IMG/VR virus record: IMGVR_UViG_3300008107_000447 | Location: 1-21,955 of that record | Source: a virus | Length of the DNA stretch: 21,955 nt | Reading direction: 5' to 3' (one strand) | In this document: piece after piece, positions 1-7,865 of the stretch | How the letters are laid out: every line of letters starts with the position of its first letter | Position numbering within the stretch: the first letter of the stretch is position 1 | The notes under the pieces: generated by a model | The model's database searches: none | What the model was told of the DNA's origin: nothing | The model's input: the letters and a program-made list of their open reading frames with translations, nothing else | Made by a program: the position numbers and the translations under genes

Positions 1-576
1 TATTCAGATCCATATGCTGCCAAGAAGGCGGCTGAAATGAAGAAGTCATATAGTAAGACTATGGCAGATGCCAAGAAGGAATATGAAGCTGCCAAGAAGC
101 CAAAGTTTGCCAAGAACTTCATGAAGATGAAGAACGAAGAAGTGAAGCCCATTGATGAATTGAAATCTGCAACGCTCGGTTCGTATATCAAAAAGGCAGC
201 AGATTCATATGCAGGTGAAGCTCAGTCTGGTACATACCAAAAGGTAGACAAGCGAGAAAGAGGAATTGCAAATGCTACAAACAAGCTTGTTAAGCGTGCA
301 AAGGCTAATGAAGAAGTGGAATCCATTGATGAAATTTCTTCTGAAACTTTGAAGTCGTATCAACGAAAGTCCATGGATCAAGGCACCAGAGTGTTGAAGA
401 AGCAAGAAGCACCTTTGTCAGCAAAAAAATTTGCCAAGCGCGTGAAGGGTATGGCCCGTTCCTCACAAATATTAGACAAGCGTGAACCTCCCAAAAAACT
501 TTATAGAGGTGACAACAAGGGTGGATATCCAAAACAATGGGATGAAAGTACAAAGTTCACCGTTGAAAAGGATTAA
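1..576 (+). CDS. Lys-rich phage virion/prohead-associated protein, 5' end cut by window
   Basis: The frame is open from base 1, before the first ATG at 37, so this is the C-terminal part of a longer protein. It is very rich in Lys, Ala and Glu. Two related modules follow each other: one begins NEEVKPIDELKSATLGSY at base 133 and the other NEEVESIDEISSETLKSY at base 307, each followed by a basic helical tail. This IDEL-x4-TL-x-SY repeat recurs in small structural or prohead proteins of T4-like phages (family recollection, not a search). In T4 the slot just before gene 21 holds prohead core genes 67 and 68, so a core or internal head role is plausible. I do not recognise a defined function. Confidence 0.6.
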   Translation, partial: YSDPYAAKKAAEMKKSYSKTMADAKKEYEAAKKPKFAKNFMKMKNEEVKPIDELKSATLGSYIKKAADSYAGEAQSGTYQKVDKRERGIANATNKLVKRAKANEEVESIDEISSETLKSYQRKSMDQGTRVLKKQEAPLSAKKFAKRVKGMARSSQILDKREPPKKLYRGDNKGGYPKQWDESTKFTVEKD

Positions 577-578
577 TC

Positions 579-929
579 ATGGCAAAGATGAGCGAAAAGG
601 ATATGGCTCAACGAGAAAAGATTGTGAAGTCCATGAAGAAAAACTTCAAAGATTTTCGCAAACGTTACGGTGCCAATGCAAAAAATGTAATGTATGCCAC
701 AGCCACTAAAATGGCAATGAAGGAAGAAACATCCGAAGAAAGAGGTGAATATGATTATGAAGGTGATATGGCAAAATCTTCATTGAAAACAATTATTCGT
801 AATGCACAAGAAATGCATGATATGTTATCTGAAGATACCAATCTTCCTGAATGGGTTCAAGGCAAAATTACCTTAGCAGAAGATTATATTGTATCGGCTG
901 CACAATATATGCAATCAGAATCGGAGTAA
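579..929 (+). CDS. Conserved small T4-like phage protein upstream of prohead protease
   Basis: A 116-residue protein starting two bases after the previous stop, with an AAGGA stretch upstream of ATG 579. The N-terminal half is basic (KKNFKDFRKRYGANAKNVMY, then ATATKMAMK). The C-terminal half is acidic and helical (MAKSSLKTIIRNAQEMHDML, then WVQGKITLAEDYIVSAAQYM). Both motifs recur in proteins of environmental T4-like phages, often as C-terminal modules of larger structural proteins; that is from memory of the family. Position between a Lys-rich protein and gp21 suggests a prohead core or head-associated role like T4 gp67/gp68, but sequence alone does not prove it. Confidence 0.65.
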   Translation: MAKMSEKDMAQREKIVKSMKKNFKDFRKRYGANAKNVMYATATKMAMKEETSEERGEYDYEGDMAKSSLKTIIRNAQEMHDMLSEDTNLPEWVQGKITLAEDYIVSAAQYMQSESE

Positions 930-932
930 CAA

Positions 933-1307
933 ATGGCCATATCAATACTTAAAAAGACACCCATACATGTTGTAGTTGCCATTACAGGCGCAAATGCATC
1001 TGAAACCATTGATTTAGAAACAACACTAGAAACTACAACACAGAATGCCGCAACACCTAAGGCAAATATTAGTGGCATCTATTGGTCAATACCTTCAGGT
1101 AACGGAACCGTTTCAAGAAATTCTGTACAACTTTGGGCTATGACAGGTGCACGTGATTTTCAATTTCACGGATTTTCTGATAACAGAGAAAATGGTAGTA
1201 ACATAGTTGTGACATTACCCGCAGGTGGTGGTACCATTATTCTTGAAATCATGAAGGTCTCAGGATATGGTGATACACAACATCTTAATCAATCAATAGG
1301 AGCATAA
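933..1307 (+). CDS. Beta-rich hypothetical phage protein, probably virion-associated
   Basis: A 124-residue protein with a clear ribosome site: GGAG at 923-926, overlapping the previous stop, with six bases to ATG 933. It is rich in Ile, Val, Thr, Gly and Asn and reads as alternating beta strands with no charged coiled-coil stretch. Recognisable blocks are ISGIYWSIPSG, TVSRNSVQLWAMTG and IILEIMKVSGYG. No catalytic motif, signal peptide or membrane segment is seen. It sits directly before the prohead protease in a late-gene cluster, so a head decoration or other virion protein is the simplest guess. Function unknown. Confidence 0.6.
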   Translation: MAISILKKTPIHVVVAITGANASETIDLETTLETTTQNAATPKANISGIYWSIPSGNGTVSRNSVQLWAMTGARDFQFHGFSDNRENGSNIVVTLPAGGGTIILEIMKVSGYGDTQHLNQSIGA

Positions 1308-1309
1308 TC

Positions 1310-1960
1310 ATGAGACTCATTGCTGAAATAGTTGAAGATGTTCAAATCATCAACGAAGAAAATTCAAAAAATCTTTTCATTGAAGGTGTGTTTCTTCAAA
1401 GTGAAATTGCCAATAAAAATTCACGTATCTATCCCAAGACAGTTATGGAACGCGAAGTAAAGCGTTACATGAAGGAATATGTCGAAGCCAATCGCGCATT
1501 TGGTGAACTGGGACATCCTGAAGGTCCAACCATCAATCTTGACCGTGTCTCTCACATGATTGTGTCATTGAAGGAAGATGGAAACAATTATGTTGGTCGT
1601 GCAAAAATCATGAACACCCCAATGGGTAATATTGCACGTAACATCATTGAAGGTGGTGGTAAGTTGGGTGTGTCGTCACGCGGATTGGGTTCATTAAAAA
1701 CCACTTCAGAAGGTATCAACGAAGTTCAAGATGATTTCTATCTTGCAACGGCGGCTGACATTGTGGCTGACCCTTCGGCACCTGATGCTTTCGTACAAGG
1801 GATTATGGAAAATAAGGATTGGATGTTTGTAAATGGTTCATGGACATATCAAAATATGGATGAAACTAAGAAGCTGATTGAAAAGACCAATCAACGTCAA
1901 TTGCAAGAAATGAAGATTCGTGCCTTTGAAACCTTCTTAAATGCCATTTCAAAGAAATAA
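1310..1960 (+). CDS. 21: Prohead core protease (T4 gp21-like)
   Basis: Serine protease that matures the prohead by cleaving scaffold and capsid precursors inside the shell. The 216-residue protein carries the family blocks: FGELGHPEG with the presumed catalytic His69, and LGVSSRGLG with the nucleophile Ser at 122/123. Downstream Asp residues (ATAADIVADPSAPDAF) fit the acid. T4 gp21 is of similar size. The start is ATG 1310, with AGGAG at 1298-1302. Order 21-22-23 is exactly that of T4. The T4 enzyme cuts after (I/L)-x-E before A/G. Matching sites occur in the scaffold and capsid proteins here, and an NIIEGGGK site lies within this protein itself (residues 111-118). High confidence in identity; active-site numbering is by motif reading. 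Confidence 0.93.
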   Translation: MRLIAEIVEDVQIINEENSKNLFIEGVFLQSEIANKNSRIYPKTVMEREVKRYMKEYVEANRAFGELGHPEGPTINLDRVSHMIVSLKEDGNNYVGRAKIMNTPMGNIARNIIEGGGKLGVSSRGLGSLKTTSEGINEVQDDFYLATAADIVADPSAPDAFVQGIMENKDWMFVNGSWTYQNMDETKKLIEKTNQRQLQEMKIRAFETFLNAISKK

Positions 1961-1965
1961 ACTCG

Positions 1966-1973
1966 TATAAATA
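1966..1973 (+). promoter_or_regulatory. T4-type late promoter upstream of gp22
   Basis: Perfect TATAAATA octamer, the T4 late promoter element read by gp55-loaded RNA polymerase. It lies 44 bases before the scaffold ATG, in the short gap after gp21. A gp55 homologue is encoded in this window, which supports the reading. Confidence 0.8.
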
Positions 1974-2009
1974 ATATAAAGTTTTTGAAACAACTACAGG
2001 AGATACTAA

Positions 2010-3293
2010 ATGTCAGTAGAAAACAAGATTCGAGAAATGATGGCTAAAAAGCTCGATGAAGCCTTCCCAGGAATGGGTAAGAATTTGGAAACTAAGGCTC
2101 CAGCTCAAGGCTCATCACAAACACCAGAAGTTCAAATGATGCACAAGGGCGGTGGCGCAGAAAAGCCATCAAACCCTGTAAATCAATTACAAGCAGGCGC
2201 AGGCCCCAAAGAAGCTGCTCCCATGAAGCAAGGTTCATCACAAGATGCTTCAATTGATTTAGAAACTGATGAAAAGAATCAAGGTAAGGCACAAGCATCA
2301 AAGAAGGCTAAGATGCCTACTGTTTCACATCAAGGTGCAGGCGCTGCCACTAACTACACAACAGTAGCAGATCCATCATCTGTCATCAACCAAGCATCTT
2401 CAAAGGGCAATGTTCACCAAGAAGAAGCTGAAGTAGAAGGCGAAGAAGTCATTTCAGAAGAAGAATACAATGCTCTTTCAGAAGAAGAAAAGGCACAATA
2501 TTCATTAGTAGAAGAAGGCCCAGAAGAAACTGAAGAAGAAGATGAAACAGCACTTGCCGAAGCCATGGAAAACATGAAGGCTGAATTGGCAAAGGATGTT
2601 GAAAATCTTTTTGCATCAGAAGTTGACTTGTCAGAAGAATTCAAGACAAAGGCAGCTTCATTATTCGAAGCCGTCGTAACTGCTCGCGTTGCTCACGAAG
2701 TAGAAAAGATGCAAGATGCGCTTGCTGAACAAGCAGCACACACCGTCGTGAACATCCACGAAGAAATGGTTTCAAAGATTGATGCCTATCTCTCATATGT
2801 TGCTGAACAATGGTTGGCAAACAATGAAGTTGCAATTGAAACAGGACTTCGTGCAGAAGTCACTGAAGATTTCATTGCAGGCTTGAAGGTGTTGTTCAAG
2901 GAACACTACATTGAAGTTCCTGAAGAAAAGTACGATGTTTTAGGCGACATGCAAAATCAAATTGATACATTAACTGCACAAGTTAACGAATCATTGGCAA
3001 AGGCAGTTGAACTTAATACAGAGTTGAACGAAGCAAAGCGTGAAGTTGTATTCTCAAAGGCAACAAGTGACTTAGCACAAACTGAAGCTGAAAAACTTCG
3101 CGGCTTGATTGAAGAAGTTGAATTTGAAAATGAAGAATTATTTGAACAAAAGATTTCAGTTATTAAAAATAACTACTTCCCCAAGTCAACTGTTTCTTCA
3201 CCCATCACAGAAGAAGTGGTAGAAACACAAGAAGTATCAGGTACGGTTGCTAAATATGCAGAAATGCTTTCACGCAACACATTTGGAAAATAA
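2010..3293 (+). CDS. 22: Prohead scaffold/core protein (T4 gp22-like)
   Basis: Internal scaffold that templates capsid assembly and is then degraded by gp21. At 427 residues it is clearly longer than T4 gp22 (about 270). The N-terminal 130 residues are low-complexity (Gln, Ser, Ala, Gly, Lys). A very acidic Glu-rich stretch covers about 140-180, and a long helical/coiled-coil C-terminal half runs from about 180 to 380. Four sites match the (I/L)-x-E/(A/G) protease rule: E17/A18, E184/A185, E220/A221 and E341/A342, as expected for a protein chopped into peptides. The start has AGGAGA at 1998-2003, six bases before ATG 2010. Glu is almost always GAA and Gln CAA. Identity rests on gene order, composition and cleavage sites more than conserved motifs. 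Confidence 0.87.
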   Translation: MSVENKIREMMAKKLDEAFPGMGKNLETKAPAQGSSQTPEVQMMHKGGGAEKPSNPVNQLQAGAGPKEAAPMKQGSSQDASIDLETDEKNQGKAQASKKAKMPTVSHQGAGAATNYTTVADPSSVINQASSKGNVHQEEAEVEGEEVISEEEYNALSEEEKAQYSLVEEGPEETEEEDETALAEAMENMKAELAKDVENLFASEVDLSEEFKTKAASLFEAVVTARVAHEVEKMQDALAEQAAHTVVNIHEEMVSKIDAYLSYVAEQWLANNEVAIETGLRAEVTEDFIAGLKVLFKEHYIEVPEEKYDVLGDMQNQIDTLTAQVNESLAKAVELNTELNEAKREVVFSKATSDLAQTEAEKLRGLIEEVEFENEELFEQKISVIKNNYFPKSTVSSPITEEVVETQEVSGTVAKYAEMLSRNTFGK

Positions 3294-3299
3294 AGCTAG

Positions 3300-3307
3300 T
3301 ATAAATA
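3300..3307 (+). promoter_or_regulatory. T4-type late promoter upstream of gp23
   Basis: Perfect TATAAATA octamer just after the gp22 stop and 43 bases before the capsid ATG. The flank (AGTATAAATAATA) resembles the promoter at 1966, so scaffold and capsid genes each have their own late promoter. Confidence 0.8.
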
Positions 3308-3349
3308 ATAGTAACGTTTAACAGTAAACAAAAACTCAGGAGAACGTAA

Positions 3350-4642
3350 ATGTTTTTATCAGAATCATTACAAAAGAAGTGGGCTCCAGTTCTAGAACAC
3401 GGATCCCTACCAGCCATCAAAGACAACTACAAGAAGGCTGTTACTGCCGTTATTCTTGAAAACCAAGAAAAGGCATTGCGCGAAGAAAAGCAAGCATTGT
3501 TCGAAGCTGTTCCAGTTAACAACATTGCTGGCTCAGGATCAACCGAAATTGACCGTTACGACCCAATCTTAATTTCATTGGTTCGTCGTTCACTTCCAAA
3601 CTTGATGGCCTATGACGTAGCCGGCGTACAACCAATGACTGGTCCAACTGGCCTCATCTTCGCCATGAAGTCACGTTATTCAACCCAAGATGGTGCAGAA
3701 GCATTATTCAATGAAGCTGATACCGACTTCTCAGGCACAGGCACACACGAAGGTACAAACCCAGTTGATGGCACATACACATACGGCACAGGCTTAACAA
3801 CAGCAGCAGCTGAAGCTCTAGGCACAGGCGGTATGGCTGGTGACTTCAACGAAATGGCTTTCAGTATCGAAAAGACAACTGTAACAGCCAAGTCACGTGC
3901 ATTGAAGGCCGAATACACAGTTGAATTAGCACAAGACTTGAAGGCAATTCACGGTCTTGATGCAGAAAGTGAATTATCAAACATTCTTTCACAAGAAATT
4001 CTTGCTGAAATGAACCGTGAAGTAATTCGTACTATCTACAAGGTTGCTAAGCCAGGTGCTGCTTCAACAGCAACAGCAGGTACATTCGACCTTGACGTTG
4101 ACTCAAACGGTCGTTGGTCAGTAGAACGCTTCAAGGGCTTGATGTTCCAAATCGAACGCGATGCAAACGTAATCGCACAAGAAACTCGTCGTGGACGCGG
4201 TAACTTCATCGTCTGTTCATCAGACGTTGCAGCAGCTCTTGCCATGACAGGTAAGTTGGATTACACACCTGCTCTTTCAGGCAACGACGGCATCTCAATG
4301 GATGACACAGGCAACACATTCGCAGGTACATTGAATGGTCGCTTCAAGGTGTTCATTGATCCATACTCAGCCAACACAAACTCAGCTTCACAATTCGTAG
4401 TAGTTGGTTATAAGGGTTCAAATGCATATGACGCAGGTATCTTCTACTGCCCATACGTTCCATTACAAATGGTACGTGCCATTGACCCATCTTCATTCCA
4501 ACCCAAGATTGGATTCAAGACACGTTACGGCATGATTGCAAATCCATTCGTAACACAAGCCAACGGTACAACTGACGGCGATACATTCACCGCTAACCGT
4601 AATCACTACTATCGTCGCTTGAAGGTCACAAACCTTCTATAA
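3350..4642 (+). CDS. 23: Major capsid protein (T4 gp23-like)
   Basis: HK97-fold hexamer subunit of the head; 430 residues, shorter than T4 gp23 (521). The N-terminal 52 residues form a Lys/Glu-rich delta-like domain ending in QALFEAVPVNN. That contains a match to the gp21 rule (L-F-E before A), predicting cleavage between E52 and A53, comparable to T4 cleavage after E65. After it comes the family region EIDRYDPILISLVRRSLPN. The C-terminal part contains GTLNGRFKVFIDPY and YCPYVPLQMVRA, typical of these capsids. A strong AGGAGA lies at 3338-3343. Codon choice is extremely uniform (GAA, CAA, AAG, TCA, ACA), as expected for the most abundant phage protein. A terminator follows. Confidence 0.95.
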   Translation: MFLSESLQKKWAPVLEHGSLPAIKDNYKKAVTAVILENQEKALREEKQALFEAVPVNNIAGSGSTEIDRYDPILISLVRRSLPNLMAYDVAGVQPMTGPTGLIFAMKSRYSTQDGAEALFNEADTDFSGTGTHEGTNPVDGTYTYGTGLTTAAAEALGTGGMAGDFNEMAFSIEKTTVTAKSRALKAEYTVELAQDLKAIHGLDAESELSNILSQEILAEMNREVIRTIYKVAKPGAASTATAGTFDLDVDSNGRWSVERFKGLMFQIERDANVIAQETRRGRGNFIVCSSDVAAALAMTGKLDYTPALSGNDGISMDDTGNTFAGTLNGRFKVFIDPYSANTNSASQFVVVGYKGSNAYDAGIFYCPYVPLQMVRAIDPSSFQPKIGFKTRYGMIANPFVTQANGTTDGDTFTANRNHYYRRLKVTNLL

Positions 4643-4661
4643 TCGAAGTAGCAGATGAAAC

Positions 4662-4700
4662 AGGAAAGGGAGAGGCTGAAAAGTCTCTCCCAATCCTTTT
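4662..4700 (+). terminator. Rho-independent-type terminator after gp23
   Basis: GGGAGAG (4668-4674) pairs perfectly with CTCTCCC (4685-4691) around a 10-base loop. The stem extends through an AA/AA internal loop to AGGA (4662-4665) with TCCT (4694-4697). A short T run follows (4697-4700). It starts 19 bases after the capsid stop and probably ends the abundant capsid mRNA. Confidence 0.75.
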
Positions 4701-4743
4701 GCTATATACTTGTATACTTTCTCAGGAGTAGGGAGTATATAGC
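4701..4743. repeat. 10-bp inverted repeat in the gp23/tube gap
   Basis: GCTATATACT (4701-4710) and AGTATATAGC (4734-4743) are exact reverse complements separated by 23 bases. The repeat directly abuts the terminator and precedes the CATAAATA late promoter. The 195-base gap 4643-4837 thus holds a terminator, this dyad and a promoter, with no gene seen. It could be a second RNA hairpin or an operator. Confidence 0.55.
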
Positions 4744-4756
4744 TGTTTTATAGTAT

Positions 4757-4764
4757 CATAAATA
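4757..4764 (+). promoter_or_regulatory. Probable late promoter (CATAAATA) upstream of tube-like gene
   Basis: CATAAATA differs from the T4 late consensus TATAAATA only at the first base and is followed by G-T-A as in the other late sites nearby. It lies 73 bases before ATG 4838, downstream of the gp23 terminator, where a new late start would be needed. Confidence 0.55.
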
Positions 4765-4837
4765 GTATTATCAATTCATCCCAGACATAGTGAGTTTAAC
4801 ACTCTGTCAAGTGCCAGTCAAGAGAGATAGGTGAAAC

Positions 4838-5434
4838 ATGTCAACCGAAATCACAGAAGCAAAATGGACTAATCGTCAACCTGAGGAACTAGATTTTCTA
4901 CGTCCCAATGGCTTTCGTTTCATGATTCAAAGTCTGCCGAAAGTAACATACTTTTGTCAGGCAGCAAACATCCCGTCCATGAATTTAGGTGTAGCAAAAC
5001 AACCCACACCATTGATTGATATCCCAAAGCCAGGTGAAAAACTTGACTTCGGTGAACTCACCATTCGTTTCATGATTCAGGAAGACATGGCAAATTACAT
5101 TGAATTGTACAACTGGATGATTGCTTTAGGTTTCCCAGAGAACCATAAACAATTTCAAAAGAGATTCGCGGATCAAGCATTCCGAACACCTGAAATCAAT
5201 AACCAAGATGTGGGTACACAACGTAGAACTGACCTACCGGAATATAGTGATGCCACATTAATGGTATTGAATTCCAGTGACCTCCCAATCGTTCGGTTAA
5301 ACTTCATAGATTGTTTCCCCATCTCGTTATCTGGATTGGATTTCGATGTATCAACAGGAAACACACAATACTTTGTAGGCAACGCCGTCTTTAAATATCG
5401 CATGTTCACGGTGGAGTCTTTATTGACTACTTGA
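4838..5434 (+). CDS. Tail tube-fold protein (T4 gp19/gp54-like)
   Basis: A 198-residue protein of a family common in environmental T4-like phages, annotated as tail tube or baseplate tube initiator. Recognisable blocks are RPNGFRFMIQSLPKVTYFCQ, AANIPSMNLGVA, TPLIDIPKPGEKLDFGELTI, YNWMIALGFPE and, near the C-terminus, FKYRMFTVES. The beta-strand pattern and the LxFxELxIxF...WMxxLGFP layout fit the tube fold, whose subunits stack to form the DNA channel of the tail. It stands alone between the capsid gene and uvsY. In T4 the tube gene 19 lies upstream of 20, so this copy may be the tube initiator (gp54), or a terminator-like protein (gp3), rather than the main tube. The ribosome site is modest: AGGTG at 4829-4833. 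Broad class likely; exact orthology open. Confidence 0.65.
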   Translation: MSTEITEAKWTNRQPEELDFLRPNGFRFMIQSLPKVTYFCQAANIPSMNLGVAKQPTPLIDIPKPGEKLDFGELTIRFMIQEDMANYIELYNWMIALGFPENHKQFQKRFADQAFRTPEINNQDVGTQRRTDLPEYSDATLMVLNSSDLPIVRLNFIDCFPISLSGLDFDVSTGNTQYFVGNAVFKYRMFTVESLLTT

Positions 5435-5459
5435 CAAATGTAGTTGTACTGTGTATGTT
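5431..5459 (+). promoter_or_regulatory. Sigma70-like early/middle promoter for uvsY-uvsW
   Basis: TTGACA at 5431-5436 (overlapping the stop of the tube gene), exactly 17 bases, then TATGTT at 5454-5459. The ATG of uvsY is at 5487. It separates late structural genes from recombination genes and matches the other TTGACA-N17-TANNTT sites in this window. Confidence 0.65.
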
Positions 5460-5486
5460 ACATGATGTATTAACAAGTGAGGTGGT

Positions 5487-5927
5487 ATGAAGTTACAAGA
5501 AATACAGGACATGTGGACAGAAGATTGTAAAATTGACCAAACTAATTTAGGGCGTAGTGCCGCCCGTGTTCCTGAACTTCACGCAAAATATCTCAACATG
5601 ATGTCATCAGTCCGCCTTCAATATCGTAAGGCTGAGGCTGAATACCTTCGTATCCGAAAGTTGAAAGGTAGATATTATCGTGGCGAACTCTCAAAAGAAG
5701 AACTTAGTGAATTGGGCTGGGAACAATATCTCAATGCGCGTCCATTAAAAAATGAAATGGATGATGTCATGAATACTGACGATGATGTTATCCGCATGAC
5801 GGATAAGTTGGAATATTTAAAAACTGTCATGTACCAATTGGAACAAATCATTAAAAGCATCAATAGTAGAACATGGGACATCAAGTCTGCTATTGAATGG
5901 TATAAGTTTACGAATGGTGGATTATGA
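5487..5927 (+). CDS. uvsY: UvsY-like recombination mediator
   Basis: T4 UvsY loads the UvsX recombinase onto gp32-coated single-stranded DNA. This 146-residue protein is close to the T4 length (137) and follows its pattern: MKLQEIQDMWTEDCKIDQTN at the start (T4 also opens with an xLEDLQEE-type helix and a D-x-T-x-L turn). Next come YLNMMSSVRLQYRKAEAEY, a basic helix with KGRYYRGEL, and a C-terminal helical region. It is immediately followed, with an ATGA overlap, by uvsW, as in T4-like phages where the two genes are neighbours. A strong TGAGGTGG ribosome site lies at 5479-5485. Identity rests on size, pattern and linkage. Confidence 0.85.
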   Translation: MKLQEIQDMWTEDCKIDQTNLGRSAARVPELHAKYLNMMSSVRLQYRKAEAEYLRIRKLKGRYYRGELSKEELSELGWEQYLNARPLKNEMDDVMNTDDDVIRMTDKLEYLKTVMYQLEQIIKSINSRTWDIKSAIEWYKFTNGGL

Positions 5928-7405
5928 GTGATGTTACCATTAGCAAGAAAGATGAGGTTTATCTTCATGTAGATGCCGATGCATCCATTCTACTTGAAAT
6001 GAATGACTTCTTCACGTTTGCAGTTCCGGGTGCTCAATTCACACCCCAATATCGTGCAAAACTTTGGGACGGAAAAATTCGTCTACTAAGTTTGTTCACA
6101 AAGGAGTTATATGTAGGTCTTGCTCCTTATGTAAAAGAATTTTGTAAGTCAAACAATTATACACTTACAAATCATTTACCTTCATATGCCGAAGATGTTG
6201 AACAAGCAAAACAATTCATTGCATCATTGAATTACCATTCAAATGGTAAGCCCGTTGATATTCGTGATTATCAAGAAGATGCTGTACTAGAATCCATTCA
6301 TCGTGGACGAACACTTCTTCTTTCTCCTACTGCGTCAGGCAAAAGTTTAATCATTTATTCTTTGGTTCGTTGGCATCAGACCCAAGGGCGCCGACAACTT
6401 ATCATCGTTCCCACAACTTCTTTAGTCGAGCAATTGTATGGTGACTTTGCTGATTATGCTACAGCGTCGGATTGGAAAGTATCTGAAAACTGCACCCGCA
6501 TTTATTCAGGTAAAGAAAAAGTTACAAACGTTCCTATTGTAATCTCCACGTGGCAGAGCATCTACAAGATGCCGAAAAGTTATTTTGAAAATTTTGATGT
6601 GGTATATGGTGATGAGTGCCATTTGTTTAAAGCCAAATCATTATCATCAATTCTACACAAATGCACCAAGGCACCTTTTAAGATAGGTACAACAGGAACA
6701 TTGGATGGCACCAAGACACATCGTTTAGTATTAGAAGGATTGTTTGGTGCTGTTCATAAAGTAACAACCACAAAGAAGTTAATGGATACACAACAGCTTG
6801 CTGATTTAAAGATTCGTTGCTTACAGTTGGATTACAGTGATGAAGAAAAACAGTTGTGTAAGAAGTTCACCTATCAACAAGAATTAGATTGGTTAGTCAC
6901 ACACCCCAAGAGAAATAAATTTATACAAAATTTAGTGCTTGACCAAAAAGGAAATACTCTAGTATTATTCCAATATGTTGAAAAACATGGTGAAGTATTG
7001 TTTGATATGCTCTCTGAAAAAGTTGAAAAGGGACGAGAGTTATTCTTTGTACACGGTGGAGTTGAAACTAAAGATAGAGAAGCAGTTCGTGCCATTACAG
7101 AAAAATCTGAGAATGCCATTATTCTTGCGTCATATGGAACATTCTCTACGGGGATAAATATTAGAAATCTCCACAACATTGTATTTGCTTCGCCCTCGAA
7201 ATCTCGTATCAGAAATTTACAAAGTATTGGTCGCGGTCTTCGATTGGGAGAACAAAAAACAAGTTGTAAGTTGTATGATATTGGAGATAACCTCTCATGG
7301 AAAACACATAAAAATTATACCCTACTTCATTTAATTGAACGTGTAAAAATTTACAATGAAGAAGGATTCAATTATAAACTATTAACAATACCCTTACATG
7401 CATAG
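5924..7405 (+). CDS. uvsW: UvsW-like ATP-dependent DNA/RNA helicase
   Basis: Superfamily 2 helicase. In T4, UvsW unwinds R-loops and branched DNA, shutting off origin replication and helping recombination-dependent replication and fork repair. Motifs in order: a Q-like DYQEDAV before motif I; Walker A SPTASGKS with K140-S141; motif Ib region VVISTWQSIY; DEAD-type box GDECH (D230-H233); motif III GTTGT; motif VI QSIGRGLR (433-440). The N-terminal 100 residues match the UvsW DNA-binding head (FFTFAVPGAQFTPQYRAKLW). At 493 residues it is near the family size. It overlaps uvsY by four bases and the next gene by eight, so it is translated as part of one operon. Confidence 0.93.
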   Translation: MSDVTISKKDEVYLHVDADASILLEMNDFFTFAVPGAQFTPQYRAKLWDGKIRLLSLFTKELYVGLAPYVKEFCKSNNYTLTNHLPSYAEDVEQAKQFIASLNYHSNGKPVDIRDYQEDAVLESIHRGRTLLLSPTASGKSLIIYSLVRWHQTQGRRQLIIVPTTSLVEQLYGDFADYATASDWKVSENCTRIYSGKEKVTNVPIVISTWQSIYKMPKSYFENFDVVYGDECHLFKAKSLSSILHKCTKAPFKIGTTGTLDGTKTHRLVLEGLFGAVHKVTTTKKLMDTQQLADLKIRCLQLDYSDEEKQLCKKFTYQQELDWLVTHPKRNKFIQNLVLDQKGNTLVLFQYVEKHGEVLFDMLSEKVEKGRELFFVHGGVETKDREAVRAITEKSENAIILASYGTFSTGINIRNLHNIVFASPSKSRIRNLQSIGRGLRLGEQKTSCKLYDIGDNLSWKTHKNYTLLHLIERVKIYNEEGFNYKLLTIPLHA

Positions 7406-7865
7406 TTACAACAAGTATAATGAGGGAACGTATTATAAGATTGTGAAATTGAAAACAGGAGAAACTATACTCTGTACCATGAATCATGATGTTCGGTCGT
7501 TGGCATCTGAAACACATTTACAAATGAATGTTCCTGTACAGGTTATCCCTCACCAAGAAACACGACGCAATGGTCAAGTGATAGGCGAAAGTTTTGTTTT
7601 GCGTCCATGGATTGGATTAAGTGATAGTGATGAATTTACAATTAGTACTGACATTGTATTAACCATAGGAAGTTTAAAGAAAGAGGTACGTCAACAATAT
7701 GTCAACTATATTGAACATACCATTGAAACACAAAAGCGCCAAGAAGAACAAATAGAACGTGAAGAAGCAGCAGAAAATTTATTACGTGAAATTACACCCG
7801 GTGAGTTATATTTTGTTGATGAACCTTTGAATATGGAAAATAACCATGACGAAAACCAAGAGTAA
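7398..7865 (+). CDS. LSm/Sm-like small phage protein between uvsW and gp55
   Basis: 155 residues. The N-terminal part (YYKIVKLKTGETILCTM, then PVQVIPHQ, SFVLRPWIGLSDSDEFTIST, DIVLTIG) reads like a small Sm-type beta barrel, a fold usually involved in RNA binding. About residues 95-155 form a Glu-rich helix (RQEEQIEREEAAENLLREI) and an acidic tail. Similar proteins occur in marine T4-like phages without a firm function (from memory). It overlaps the uvsW end by eight bases and the gp55 start by 20, so it is translationally coupled to the late sigma factor. It could be an RNA-binding regulator. A gp33-type late co-activator is an alternative that I cannot show from motifs. Confidence 0.6.
   Translation: MHSYNKYNEGTYYKIVKLKTGETILCTMNHDVRSLASETHLQMNVPVQVIPHQETRRNGQVIGESFVLRPWIGLSDSDEFTISTDIVLTIGSLKKEVRQQYVNYIEHTIETQKRQEEQIEREEAAENLLREITPGELYFVDEPLNMENNHDENQE

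Noticed and set aside
4805-4810. Minus-strand TTGACA before the tube gene
   Set aside because: No -10 box at 16-18 bases on that strand, and no leftward gene to transcribe.
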